A DNA stretch of 64,000 bases from CADEFQ01 sp050249415. Its GTDB lineage: Bacteria > Pseudomonadota > Gammaproteobacteria > Steroidobacterales > Steroidobacteraceae. Under the pieces are notes generated by a model. The model saw only the letters and a program-made list of their open reading frames with translations, made no database searches and was not told where the DNA came from. The DNA lies in contig JBFWQO010000011.1 in assembly GCA_050249415.1 (NCBI GenBank), positions 1 to 64,000 of the forward strand, given 5' to 3'. A program made the translations under genes and the position numbers. Below, piece by piece: positions 33,439 to 44,119 of the stretch. Position 1 is the stretch's first letter. Each line of letters opens with the position of its first letter.

Positions 33439-35064
33439 TCAATCCGGCGGATAGAGCGCCATCAACCGCCGCAGCACGCCATTCGTCCAGCCAAAGCCGT
33501 CCTGCGCCGGATACTCGCCACCGGCCGCACCGCCGTCGCCGCTGACGTTGTACTTCTCGACGAGCTTGCCGGTGGCCCGATACACGGTGAGGTTCTCGTG
33601 GATCCAGCGGCGGGCGACCTCGGCGGCGAGTTCCGGGTGGCCGCAGCGCCGCAGCCCCTCCACAGCGAGCCATTGCAGCGGCGCCCAGCCGTTGGGCGCA
33701 TCCCATTGCTCTCCGGAATCCACGGTGCTCGTCCCGAGGCCATCGGGCTGCAACAAGTGCTCGCGGATCGCGCGAGCGACGCCGTCGGCCTGCGCCGGCG
33801 TCGCGACCCCGAAATAGAGCGGATAGACCGTGGCGGCAGTCACCGACCGCGTGAAGCGGCCCTCGCGCCACGCGAGGTCACCGAACATCTGTCGCGCCGG
33901 ATCCCACAGGTGGCGATGAATCGCCTCGCGGCGCGCCCACGCGCGGGCGCCGAGGCGGCGCGCATCGGCATCGCGGCCGCCCGCACGATACGCGTGCGCG
34001 AGCGTCTGTTCGAGGTGATACAGGAGACTGTTGAGATCGACGGGAACGATGTCGACGGTGCGGATCGTCGCGAGCGTGTGCCCGTCGGCGAGCCAGCGCG
34101 AGCTGAAATCCCAGCCGCTCTCCGCCGCCGCGCGCAGATTGCGGTACACCTCGGCTGCCGGACGGGCGGGCACGAGGCGCGCGGCCTCGCGCGCCGTAGC
34201 GACATCTTCCCGCCAGCTCTCCTCGCGCGGCACGTCGCGGTCGTCCCAGTAGCGATTCAGAAGACTCCCGTCAGCGAGCCTCACGACGCGTCGATGCGCC
34301 GCGCCGCGCGCGAGACCCGCCGCGCCTGCCATCCAGAATGCGTATTCGCGCTCGAGTTGCGGCAGATGCCGCGCAAATACCGCCTCGCCGTCGCGCTGCG
34401 CGACCAGCCCGACCATCGCGGCGAAAAACGGCGGCTGCGAGCGCGACAGGTAGTAGCTGCGATTGCCGTTCGGGATATGTCCGTAGGTATCGATCAGGTA
34501 CGCGAAATCCCGCAGCAGGTCCCGCGCGAGATCGTGCCGCCCGCTCTGCTCGAGGCCGAGCATCGTGAAATACGAATCCCAGTAGTAGATCTCGTTGAAG
34601 CGCCCCCCCGGCACGACATACGGATACGGCAACGGCAGGAGCGACGAACCGGCCACCGGCGTGTCGGGCGGGCGCGTGAGCACCGACCACAACCGGTCGA
34701 TGTGCGTCGTGACATCCGCGTCGCCGGTGCGGTACCGGCTCGTTGCATCGGCGGGCACGATGAAATGCGCTGCGACGAAGGCACGCAGGTCGAAGCCGGG
34801 GGCGGCGGCATCGCGCCGGTATGCGGCAAGCAGGGCTTGCGGCGAGCCGCGCGGCACGGCATCGACGAATGTCTTGCCGTCGGGGAACACCTGTTCCATC
34901 TGCACGCGCTCGAAAAGCCCGGGATAGAGTTCGAGCGGCGTGGCGACGGTCGCGGCGGGTCGTACGGCGGCGACCTGTGCCTGTGGCCACGACGGCGCCG
35001 GCGACACGAGCGCGACGAGCAGCAGCAGTACCGGCAGTTTTCGTGTCATCGGCGTGCCCGCCAT
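33439..35064 (-). CDS. treA: Periplasmic trehalase (GH37)
   Basis: A 541-residue glycoside hydrolase that splits trehalose into two glucoses. A signal peptide is visible (RKLPVLLLLVALVSPAPSWPQA), so it works in the periplasm. Both family signatures are present: PGGRFNEIYYWDSYF (about residue 152) and QWDAPNGWAP (about residue 450). The active-site region EESWREDVATAREAA is also visible. The ATG at 35064 has AGGGG six bases upstream; another at 35049 is possible. No sugar transporter lies nearby. Confidence 0.93.
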   Translation of the reverse strand: MAGTPMTRKLPVLLLLVALVSPAPSWPQAQVAAVRPAATVATPLELYPGLFERVQMEQVFPDGKTFVDAVPRGSPQALLAAYRRDAAAPGFDLRAFVAAHFIVPADATSRYRTGDADVTTHIDRLWSVLTRPPDTPVAGSSLLPLPYPYVVPGGRFNEIYYWDSYFTMLGLEQSGRHDLARDLLRDFAYLIDTYGHIPNGNRSYYLSRSQPPFFAAMVGLVAQRDGEAVFARHLPQLEREYAFWMAGAAGLARGAAHRRVVRLADGSLLNRYWDDRDVPREESWREDVATAREAARLVPARPAAEVYRNLRAAAESGWDFSSRWLADGHTLATIRTVDIVPVDLNSLLYHLEQTLAHAYRAGGRDADARRLGARAWARREAIHRHLWDPARQMFGDLAWREGRFTRSVTAATVYPLYFGVATPAQADGVARAIREHLLQPDGLGTSTVDSGEQWDAPNGWAPLQWLAVEGLRRCGHPELAAEVARRWIHENLTVYRATGKLVEKYNVSGDGGAAGGEYPAQDGFGWTNGVLRRLMALYPPD

Positions 35065-35176
35065 CGCGGCCCCTGGTGGGGCGTGTGTATCGCCCGACCC
35101 GGGGCGCTGTCAATTCCGGCGCGCAATACCGGAGAATATGCGCACCGCCGGGGCGTCCCCGGCAACGGAGCACACA

Positions 35177-36427
35177 GTGAAAATCGCGGTCCTGGGCGGC
35201 GGCGTCATCGGCGTCACATCGGCGTGGTATCTCGCGCAGGCGGGTGCCGAGGTCACCGTGATCGAGCGCCGGCCGGGCGTCGCGCTCGAGACGAGCTTCG
35301 CGAATGCCGGGGAGATTTCCCCGGGCTATGCCTCGCCGTGGGCCGGCCCCGGCATGCCGTGGAAGGCGGTGAAGTGGCTGTTCACGCCCCACGCGCCGCT
35401 CGTGTTGCGCCCGCAGTGGGATCCGGCCATGTGGGCCTGGATCCTGCGCATGCTGCGCAACTGCACGGCATCGCGCTACGCCGTGAACAAGAGCCGCATG
35501 GTGCCGATCGCGGAGTACAGCCGCGATGTGCTGCGCCGGCTGCGTGCCGACACCGGGATCGCCTACGACGAACGCTCACGCGGCACGCTGCAACTCTTTC
35601 GTACGCAGCAGCAACTCGACGGCGCCGCAGGCGACATCGCCGTGCTGCGCGAACTCGGCGTGCCCTACGAGGTGCTCGATCCGGACGGGTGCATCGCGGC
35701 CGAGCCCGGCCTCGCCGATGTACGGGCGCGGATCGTCGGCGGCCTGCGCCTGCCCGGCGATGAGACCGGCGACTGCCACCTGTTCACCGAGCGCCTCGCC
35801 GGAATGGCGAAGGCACGAGGCGTGCAGTTCCGCTTCGGTACCACGATCCGCGGCTTCGTGCCGGCGGGTGATCGCGTCGAGGCAGCCGAAACCGACGCGG
35901 GGCGCATCACGGCGCAAGCCTGGGTGCTCGCGCTCGGCAGCTACTCCACGCCGATGGCGCGCTCGCTCGGGCTGCGGCTGCCGATCTACCCGGTGAAGGG
36001 CTATTCGATCACGGTCCCGGTCACCGACGATTCGAAGGCGCCCGTATCGACGGTGATGGACGAGACCTACAAGGTGGCCATCACGCGCCTCGGCAACCGC
36101 ATCCGGGTCGGCGGCACCGCGGAATTGTCCGGTTACAACGATCGCCTGCATCCGGCGCGGCAGGCGACGCTCGAGCGATCGGCGCGCAGCCTCTTCGGTG
36201 CGGGCGGGGATTACTCGAGCCCCGTGTTCTGGACGGGACTGCGGCCGATGACACCGGATGGCACGCCGATCGTCGGCGCCACGCGCTGGCGCAATTTCTG
36301 GCTCAACACCGGCCACGGCACCCTCGGCTGGACGATGGCCTGCGGCTCAGGAAGCGTGATCGCCGATCTCGTCATGGGACGCAAGCCAGAGATCGACACG
36401 CGCGGACTCGCACTCGCGCGCTATTGA
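35177..36427 (+). CDS. dadA: D-amino acid dehydrogenase small subunit
   Basis: A 416-residue FAD enzyme that oxidises D-amino acids, mainly D-alanine, at the membrane. The start is GTG at 35177 after GGAG. The dinucleotide-binding motif is VLGGGVIGVTSAWYLAQAG, followed by ETSFANAGEISPGYASPWAGPG and the C-terminal NTGHGTLGWTMACGSG. alr, its usual partner, is not adjacent. The stop is immediately followed by a heptamer repeat array. Confidence 0.92.
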   Translation: MKIAVLGGGVIGVTSAWYLAQAGAEVTVIERRPGVALETSFANAGEISPGYASPWAGPGMPWKAVKWLFTPHAPLVLRPQWDPAMWAWILRMLRNCTASRYAVNKSRMVPIAEYSRDVLRRLRADTGIAYDERSRGTLQLFRTQQQLDGAAGDIAVLRELGVPYEVLDPDGCIAAEPGLADVRARIVGGLRLPGDETGDCHLFTERLAGMAKARGVQFRFGTTIRGFVPAGDRVEAAETDAGRITAQAWVLALGSYSTPMARSLGLRLPIYPVKGYSITVPVTDDSKAPVSTVMDETYKVAITRLGNRIRVGGTAELSGYNDRLHPARQATLERSARSLFGAGGDYSSPVFWTGLRPMTPDGTPIVGATRWRNFWLNTGHGTLGWTMACGSGSVIADLVMGRKPEIDTRGLALARY

Positions 36428-36450
36428 CTGCAACGGCAAGCAGCGGACGG

Positions 36451-36680
36451 CGAATGGCGAATGGCGAGCGGCGAATGGCGAGCGGCGAATGGCGAGCGGC
36501 GAATGGCGAACGGCGATCAGCCAGAGGAAGACCGCTCGCAAGCGCCGCGCTTCTGGCTGATCGTTGCTCGCTGTTCGCTGCTCGCCGCTCGCCGCTCGCC
36601 GCGCGTGTAACCGGCCCGGCGCTTCTGGCTGTTCGCTGATCGCTGTTCGCTGATCGCTGATCGCTGCTCGCCGCTCGCCG
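36451..36680. repeat. Heptamer repeat array forming a large inverted repeat
   Basis: From 36451 nine or ten seven-base units (CGAATGG, CGAGCGG, CGAACGG) run on one strand. A core follows with perfect 11-base arms: GATCAGCCAGA (36515-36525) and TCTGGCTGATC (36552-36562). The far side is read as heptamers on the opposite strand (TTCGCTG, CTCGCCG). A second copy of GCGCTTCTGGCTG begins near 36619 and is again followed by heptamers up to the icmF stop at 36683. The structure fills the gap between dadA and icmF, and no gene lies in it. Confidence 0.85.
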
Positions 36681-39600
36681 CTAGACGTTGCGCCGATACT
36701 GCCCGCCCACCTGATAGAGCGCGCGCGAGATCTGCCCGAGCGAACACACCCTCACGGCCTCCATCAACTCGGCGAACACGTTGCCGCCGCTCGCCGCGAC
36801 CTGCTGCAAGCGCGCGAGCGCGGCGGGCGTCGCGGCCGCGTGGCGTTGCTGGAAAGCGCGCACGGCCGCGACCTGGTCCTGCTTCTCCTCCTCCGTCGAG
36901 CGGATGAGCGCCACGTTCGCGCGGGCCTCCGACGCGTCGTGGCCGGAAAGGAACGTGTTCACGCCGATTAGCGGCAGCGAGCCGTCGTGCTTCTTCGTCT
37001 CGTAATGGAGGCTCTCTTCCTGGATCTTGCCGCGCTGGTACATCGTTTCCATCGCGCCGAGCACGCCGCCGCGGTTCGAGATCGACTCGAACTCGCGATA
37101 GACGGCCTCCTCGACGAGATCGGTGAGGTACGCGATCGCGAACGAACCCTGCCACGGATTCTGGATCCTGTTGAGCCCGAGTTCGCGGTTGATGATCAGC
37201 TGGATCGCGACGGCGCGGCGCACGCTGTCCTCGGTCGGGGTCGTCAACGCCTCGTCGAACGCATTGGTGTGCAGCGAATTGCAGTTGTCGAACAGCGCGT
37301 ACATCGCCTGCAGCGTCGTGCGGATGTCGTTGAACTGGATCTCCTGCGCGTGCAGCGAGCGCCCCGAGGTCTGCACGTGGTACTTCAGCATCTGGCTGCG
37401 CGCGTCGCCGCCGTAGCGCTCGCGCAGCGCGCGCGCCCAGATGCGGCGCGCGACGCGGCCGATCACCGCGTACTCCGGGTCCATGCCGTTCGAGAAGAAG
37501 AACGACAGGTTCGGCGCGAAGTCGTCGATCTTCATGCCGCGCGCGAGGTAGTACTCGAGGATCGTGAAGCCGTTCGCGAGCGTGAAGGCAAGCTGGCTCA
37601 CCGGGTTCGCGCCCGCTTCGGCGATGTGATAGCCCGAGATCGACACCGAGTAGAAATTGCGCACCCGGTGGTCGATGAAGTACTGCTGCACGTCGCCCAT
37701 CATGCGCAGCGCGAACTCGGTGGAGAAAATGCAGGTGTTCTGCGCCTGGTCCTCCTTCAGGATGTCGGCCTGCACGGTGCCGCGCACCTGCGCGAGCGCC
37801 TCGGCGCGCAGGCGCACGTAAGTCTCGCGCTCGAGCACGCCGGGCGCGACCAGCTGCTCGCCGCCCATGCCGAGGAGCGCGAGGCCCGAACCGTCGTGCC
37901 CTGCGGGCAGCGAGCCCTTGTAGGCCGGCACCGGCGCGCCGGTCGCGGCGATCCCGCGGTGCAATGCGTCGATGCGCGCCTGCGCCGCCGCCCAGCGGCC
38001 CTCGGCGCGCAACCAGCGCTCGACGCGCTGGTCGATCGCGGTGTTCATGAACATCGCGAGGATCATCGGCGCCGGCCCGTTGATCGTCATCGACACCGAG
38101 GTCGACGGCCTGCACAGGTCGAAGCCCGAGTAGAGCTTCTTCATGTCGTCGAGCGTCGCGATCGACACGCCCGAGTTGCCGGTGCGGCCGTAGATGTCGG
38201 GTCGCGTGTCGGGGTCCTCGCCGTAGAGCGTGGTGGAATCGAACGCGGTCGAGAGGCGGGTCGCCTCGTGGCCGGACGCGAGCAGATGGAAGCGGCGATT
38301 GGTGCGTTCCGGCGGCCCTTCGCCCGCGAACATGCGGGTCGGGTCCTCGGCTTCACGCCGGTACGGATAGACACCGCCCGTATACGGATATGCGCCCGGC
38401 AGGTTCTCCTTGCCGAGGAAGTCGAGGATCTCGCCCCAGTCGGCAAAGCGCGGCACCGCGAGCTTCGGCACGCGGTTGCGGCTCAGCGTTTCCGTGTAAT
38501 TCTCGCCCGTGACCGGCTGGCCCCGCACCGGGTAGGTGTAGGTCTCGTCGGTCACCGACGCGAGGCGCGCGGGCCACGCCTTCAGCTCGGCGATGCCGGC
38601 GGCACCGATCGCATCGAGCGCGACGTTGTAGGCCGTACGCAGCTCGCGGCGTGTGGCATCGCCCTCCTCGAGCGCGACTTGCGCATAGCGGTCGAGCGGC
38701 GCGGGAAGCAGCGGATCGCGCAGCGCCTGCAGCGACTCGTAGTGCGCGTGCGCGGCGCGCGCCGCGGCGACCTGGCGATCGACGGCGGCATGCGCCGCCC
38801 GCCCACCCTCGGCGATCTCGGCGAGATAGCGCACGCGGCCTGCCGGAATCAGCGCCGCATGGGACTTGAACACGGTCGGTCCGACGCCCTCCACCGGCCA
38901 GCCGAGCCGGGCGCAGATCGACGCGAAGAGGTGATTGACGCCCGGGTCGTTGAAACGGCTCGCGATCGTCGGGAAGACGGGCACCTCCGCGTCGGCGATC
39001 TGCAGGCGATCCGGGTGGTTGCGCCGCCACTGCTTGCGCACGTCGCGCAGCGCGTCCTCGGCGCCGCGCTTCTCGAACTTGTTGAGCACGACCATGTCGG
39101 CGTAGTCGAGCATGTCGATCTTCTCGAGCTGGCTCGCGGCGCCGTACTCGCTCGTCATCACGTAGAGCGAAAGGTCGACGTGATCGACGATACCGGTGTC
39201 GCTCTGGCCGATGCCCGCCGTCTCGACGATGATCAGGTCGTAGCCCGCGAGCTGATAGAGCGCGACCACATCCGCGAGCGCCTCGCTCGTCGCGCTGTCA
39301 CGGCGGCGGGTCGCGAGCGAGCGCATGAACAGGCGCTCGCTCGCGAGGCTGTTCATGCGGATGCGATCGCCGAGCAGCGCGCCGCCCGAGCGTCGCCGGG
39401 TCGGATCGATCGCGACGACCGCGATGTTGTGGTCGGGGAAGAAGCGCACGAAGCGCGCCAGCAGCTCGTCGTTCAGGCTCGACTTGCCCGCGCCGCCGGT
39501 CCCGGTGATGCCGATCACGGGCGCACGGCGCCCGTTGCGCGCGATCGCACGCGCGATCTGCGCGCGCGCGGTGTCGCTGCCGAGCGCGCCCTCGAGGCAG

Positions 39601-40136
39601 GAGATCGTCCGGGCAATGTGCTGCGGATCCTGCGGATTGAGCGGCGCGAATTCGTACTCGGGCTTGCGCGCGCGGCGCACGCGCGCGAACACGTCGTCGA
39701 TCATGCCGTCGAGCCCGAGCCGGCGGCCGTCTTCCGGCGTGTAGATCTTCTCGACGCCGTGCGCCTCGAGCGCCGTGATCTCCGCCGGCGCGATCGTGCC
39801 GCCGCCGCCGACGACGACGCGGATGTGCGACGCGCCGAGCTCGCGCAGCATGTCGACCATGTAGGCGAAGTATTCGTTGTGACCGCCCTGGTAGGAGCTG
39901 ACTGCGATCGCGTCGGCATCCTCCTGGATCGCGGCGCGCACGATGTCGGCGACACTGCGGTTGTGGCCGAGGTGGACGACCTCGGCGCCGTGCGCCTGCA
40001 GCAGGCGACGGATCAGGTTGATGGCCGCGTCGTGGCCGTCGAAGAGCGAGGCGGCGCTGACGAAACGCAGCGGCAGCTGCGCGACACCCGTTTCGACGAC
40101 CGGAGGACGACCCTGCTGCGCGCTGCGGCTGCTCAT
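36681..40136 (-). CDS. icmF: Fused isobutyryl-CoA mutase IcmF
   Basis: A 1151-residue B12 enzyme that rearranges isobutyryl-CoA to butyryl-CoA, with its own chaperone built in. An N-terminal cobalamin-binding domain has the DGHDAAI motif with His35 as cobalt ligand. A MeaB-like GTPase follows, with P-loop GITGTGGAGKS at residues 209-219 and NKFEKRG. The C-terminal two-thirds is the mutase TIM barrel (YPYTGGVYPYRREAEDP, SVSISGYHIAEAGANP). Fusion order and length match IcmF, not methylmalonyl-CoA mutase. It is divergent from tetR, with GGTAA half-sites between them. Confidence 0.93.
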   Translation of the reverse strand: MSSRSAQQGRPPVVETGVAQLPLRFVSAASLFDGHDAAINLIRRLLQAHGAEVVHLGHNRSVADIVRAAIQEDADAIAVSSYQGGHNEYFAYMVDMLRELGASHIRVVVGGGGTIAPAEITALEAHGVEKIYTPEDGRRLGLDGMIDDVFARVRRARKPEYEFAPLNPQDPQHIARTISCLEGALGSDTARAQIARAIARNGRRAPVIGITGTGGAGKSSLNDELLARFVRFFPDHNIAVVAIDPTRRRSGGALLGDRIRMNSLASERLFMRSLATRRRDSATSEALADVVALYQLAGYDLIIVETAGIGQSDTGIVDHVDLSLYVMTSEYGAASQLEKIDMLDYADMVVLNKFEKRGAEDALRDVRKQWRRNHPDRLQIADAEVPVFPTIASRFNDPGVNHLFASICARLGWPVEGVGPTVFKSHAALIPAGRVRYLAEIAEGGRAAHAAVDRQVAAARAAHAHYESLQALRDPLLPAPLDRYAQVALEEGDATRRELRTAYNVALDAIGAAGIAELKAWPARLASVTDETYTYPVRGQPVTGENYTETLSRNRVPKLAVPRFADWGEILDFLGKENLPGAYPYTGGVYPYRREAEDPTRMFAGEGPPERTNRRFHLLASGHEATRLSTAFDSTTLYGEDPDTRPDIYGRTGNSGVSIATLDDMKKLYSGFDLCRPSTSVSMTINGPAPMILAMFMNTAIDQRVERWLRAEGRWAAAQARIDALHRGIAATGAPVPAYKGSLPAGHDGSGLALLGMGGEQLVAPGVLERETYVRLRAEALAQVRGTVQADILKEDQAQNTCIFSTEFALRMMGDVQQYFIDHRVRNFYSVSISGYHIAEAGANPVSQLAFTLANGFTILEYYLARGMKIDDFAPNLSFFFSNGMDPEYAVIGRVARRIWARALRERYGGDARSQMLKYHVQTSGRSLHAQEIQFNDIRTTLQAMYALFDNCNSLHTNAFDEALTTPTEDSVRRAVAIQLIINRELGLNRIQNPWQGSFAIAYLTDLVEEAVYREFESISNRGGVLGAMETMYQRGKIQEESLHYETKKHDGSLPLIGVNTFLSGHDASEARANVALIRSTEEEKQDQVAAVRAFQQRHAAATPAALARLQQVAASGGNVFAELMEAVRVCSLGQISRALYQVGGQYRRNV

Positions 40137-40189
40137 AGGTAATGTTACCGGCTGGTAAGTTTTCTACCCGCAAGTATAGACTCGGCGAC
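40137..40189. promoter_or_regulatory. Divergent icmF/tetR promoter with three GGTAA half-sites
   Basis: GGTAA at 40138-40142, TTACC at 40145-40149 and GGTAA at 40154-40158 form two overlapping dyads (GGTAA-2-TTACC and TTACC-4-GGTAA). AGTATAGA around 40173-40180 reads as a -10 both ways: TATAGA toward tetR, nine bases from its ATG, and TATACT toward icmF. The sites lie in the icmF leader and the tetR -35 position, so a bound TetR protein could shut off both. Confidence 0.65.
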
Positions 40190-40837
40190 ATGGTGAGGCC
40201 AGTTTCGCCTTGGCAGGTCCCCGGCAACCGCGAGCGCCAGCGAGAGCTGAAGCGCGATGCGGTGATCCTGGCGGCCGCCCGCGCATTTCGCGAGCACGGC
40301 TACCACAACACCTCGCTCGACGACATCGCGGCGGTGCTGCATGTCACGAAGCCGACACTCTACTACTACGTGGCGAGCAAGGAACAGATGCTGTTCGAGT
40401 GTTTCCGCGAGGGCCTCGGGCGCATCGCCGAAGCGTGCGGGCACGCGCGGCGCGGTTCGGCGAGCGGCCGGGAGCGGTTGATCGCGATCGTGCGCGGTTA
40501 TGTCGCCGCGATCACGTCCGACTTCGGATGGTGCATGGTGCGTGCCGAGGACCAGGACCTCGACCCGGCGCTGAGCGAACGCATCAAGCAGCTGAAATCG
40601 GAGATCGACCAGGAAATACGCCGGCACGTGCGCACCGGCATCGCCGACGGCTCGATCGGCGAGTGCGACCCGAAGATGGTGGCGTTCGCGCTCGCCGGCG
40701 CACTCAACTGGATTCCACACTGGTACCGCGACAACGCCTCGCTCCCGGCGGGCGCGATCGCGGACCGCTTCGTCGAACTGTTCGTCAATGGTCTAGCCCC
40801 GCGCCCCGAAGGCGCCCTGCCAGGAAAGTCGTCATGA
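40190..40837 (+). CDS. TetR family transcriptional regulator
   Basis: A 215-residue repressor. The N-terminal DNA-binding domain is typical (AAARAFREHGYHNTSLDDIAAVLHVTKPTLYYYVASKEQMLFECF). The C-terminal half resembles regulators of acyl-CoA genes. It is the first gene of the catabolic operon: its stop overlaps the thiolase start (ATGA). An acyl-CoA of branched-chain breakdown is the likely inducer. The GGTAA dyads upstream are its probable operator. The -10 is nine bases from the ATG with no ribosome-binding site. Confidence 0.9.
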   Translation: MVRPVSPWQVPGNRERQRELKRDAVILAAARAFREHGYHNTSLDDIAAVLHVTKPTLYYYVASKEQMLFECFREGLGRIAEACGHARRGSASGRERLIAIVRGYVAAITSDFGWCMVRAEDQDLDPALSERIKQLKSEIDQEIRRHVRTGIADGSIGECDPKMVAFALAGALNWIPHWYRDNASLPAGAIADRFVELFVNGLAPRPEGALPGKSS

Positions 40838-42030
40838 GCCAGAAGTCCCCGCTGTCCCCCACCGTCCTGATCGCTGCCGCGCAGCGCACGCCGATCGGCG
40901 CGCTGCAAGGCGCGCTCTCCGCCGCGACGGCCACAGACCTCGGCGCCGCGGCGGCGCGCGGTGCCCTCGCCGCCGCGGGCATTCGCCCCGGCGACATCGA
41001 AGAAGTGATCTTCGGCTGCGTGTTGTCCGCCGGCCTCGGACAGGCACCGGCCCGGCAGGCGGCCCTCGCCGCCGGCGTGCCCGATGCGGTGCCGGCGACC
41101 ACGATCAACAAGATGTGCGGCTCCGGCATGAAGGCCCTGATGATGGCGGCCGACCAGATCCGCGCCGGCGATGTCGGTGTCGTGCTCGCCGGCGGGTTCG
41201 AGTCGATGACCAACGCGCCCTACCTCCTGCCGAAGGCGCGCGGCGGCTACCGCCTCGGCCACGGCGAAGTGCTCGATCACATGTTCTACGACGGGCTGCA
41301 AAGCCCGTTCGACGGCAAGCCGATGGGCTCCTTTGCTGACACGACCGCCGCGAAGTACGGTTTCACGCGCGCCGCGCAGGATGCGTATGCCGCGGAGTCC
41401 GTGCGCCGCGCGCAGGCGGCCGTCGCGAACGGATTGTTTGCCGCGGAGATCTCGCCGGTGACCCTCAAGGGCCGCAAGGGCGAGACCGTCGTCGACCGGG
41501 ACGAGACGCCCTCGACCTGCAACATCGAGAAGATCCCGACATTGAAGCCGGCCTTCAACAGGGACGGCACGGTGACGGCCGCCTCCTCGTCATCCATCTC
41601 GGACGGGGCGGCGGCGGCCATCCTGATGAGCGAACCGGCCGCGCAGCGCCTCGGTGTGAAGCCGCTGGCGCGCGTCCTCGCCTACGCGAGCCACGCGCAG
41701 GCGCCGGAATGGTTCACCACCGCGCCCGCCGGCGCGATCCGCAAGGTGCTCGACCAGCTCGGCTGGCAGGCCGGCGACGTCGACCTGTTCGAGGTCAACG
41801 AGGCCTTCGCGGCCGTGACGATGGCCGCGATGCACGATATCGGCATCGGCGCCTCGCGGATCAACGTGAACGGCGGCGCGTGCGCCCTCGGCCACCCGAT
41901 CGGCGCGAGCGGCGCGCGCATCACGGCGACGCTGCTGCATGCACTCGCGCGCACCGGCGGACGACGCGGGGTCGCATCGCTCTGCATCGGCGGCGGCGAG
42001 GCTACGGCAATCGCGGTCGAGCTGCTGTAA
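40834..42030 (+). CDS. Acetyl-CoA C-acyltransferase (thiolase)
   Basis: A 398-residue thiolase that splits 3-ketoacyl-CoA or joins acetyl-CoA units. The nucleophile cysteine is in NKMCGSGMKA, and the other catalytic residues are in NVNGGACALGHPIGASGAR and CIGGGEA. The sequence resembles acetyl-CoA acetyltransferases; substrate chain length cannot be settled from sequence. It is coupled to tetR and followed after 11 bases by the carboxylase gene. Confidence 0.93.
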   Translation: MSQKSPLSPTVLIAAAQRTPIGALQGALSAATATDLGAAAARGALAAAGIRPGDIEEVIFGCVLSAGLGQAPARQAALAAGVPDAVPATTINKMCGSGMKALMMAADQIRAGDVGVVLAGGFESMTNAPYLLPKARGGYRLGHGEVLDHMFYDGLQSPFDGKPMGSFADTTAAKYGFTRAAQDAYAAESVRRAQAAVANGLFAAEISPVTLKGRKGETVVDRDETPSTCNIEKIPTLKPAFNRDGTVTAASSSSISDGAAAAILMSEPAAQRLGVKPLARVLAYASHAQAPEWFTTAPAGAIRKVLDQLGWQAGDVDLFEVNEAFAAVTMAAMHDIGIGASRINVNGGACALGHPIGASGARITATLLHALARTGGRRGVASLCIGGGEATAIAVELL

Positions 42031-42041
42031 GCTGCCGCGCC

Positions 42042-43646
<1,605 letters not shown>

Positions 43647-43650
43647 CCCG

Positions 43651-44106
43651 GTGAGCCAGGTCATCGACGCGGAACGGATGATCGCCTGCATGCGCGAGCG
43701 CGCCGGCGCGTTCATGCGCATCCTCGACGGCGCGGTCGAGGCGATCGACCCGCAACGGGGCTGGGCCCGGCTTCGCTGGCACCCGACCGAGGCCTGCTGC
43801 CATTCAGGCACGATCGTGCAAGGCGGATTCGTGGCCTCGATGCTCGATGCGGCCATGGCCCACGCGATCACCGCGCGCGTCGGGTTCGACATGATGGCGC
43901 CCACGCTCGAGCTGAAAGTCTCGTACTTCCGCGTCTGCAATCCGGGCGTACACTTCAGCGAAGGCCAGGTCGTACATTGCACGCGCTCGGTCGCGTACGC
44001 CGAGGCGCAGCTCGTCGACGCGGGCGGCAAGCCGATCGCACGCGCCTCGTGCACCTGCAAGATCGCGCCGCTCGACAGCGCACACCATGCACAGGGGCGG
44101 AAATGA
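43651..44106 (+). CDS. PaaI-type hotdog thioesterase
   Basis: A 151-residue member of the PaaI/YbgC hotdog fold, likely hydrolysing an acyl-CoA. The core HSGTIVQGGFVASMLDAAMAHAI holds the conserved glycine pair and Asp. The start GTG at 43651 fits the family length; a longer frame begins inside the carboxylase gene and is rejected. It may spare CoA when pathway intermediates pile up. Confidence 0.82.
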   Translation: MSQVIDAERMIACMRERAGAFMRILDGAVEAIDPQRGWARLRWHPTEACCHSGTIVQGGFVASMLDAAMAHAITARVGFDMMAPTLELKVSYFRVCNPGVHFSEGQVVHCTRSVAYAEAQLVDAGGKPIARASCTCKIAPLDSAHHAQGRK

Positions 44107-44119
44107 CCTTCCGGGCGCC

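Noticed and set aside
36451..36680. CRISPR array
   Set aside because: Repeats are 7 bases long with no spacers, and the two halves are mirror images. No cas genes are nearby.
36681..40136. Methylmalonyl-CoA mutase annotation
   Set aside because: The order B12 domain, GTPase, mutase in a single chain of 1151 residues is that of IcmF.
36987..40142. A 1051-codon frame antisense to icmF
   Set aside because: Same GC-driven effect; icmF domains are intact on the opposite strand.
40137..40189. Cobalamin riboswitch before icmF
   Set aside because: The leader is only about 30 bases, far too short, and lacks a B12-box.
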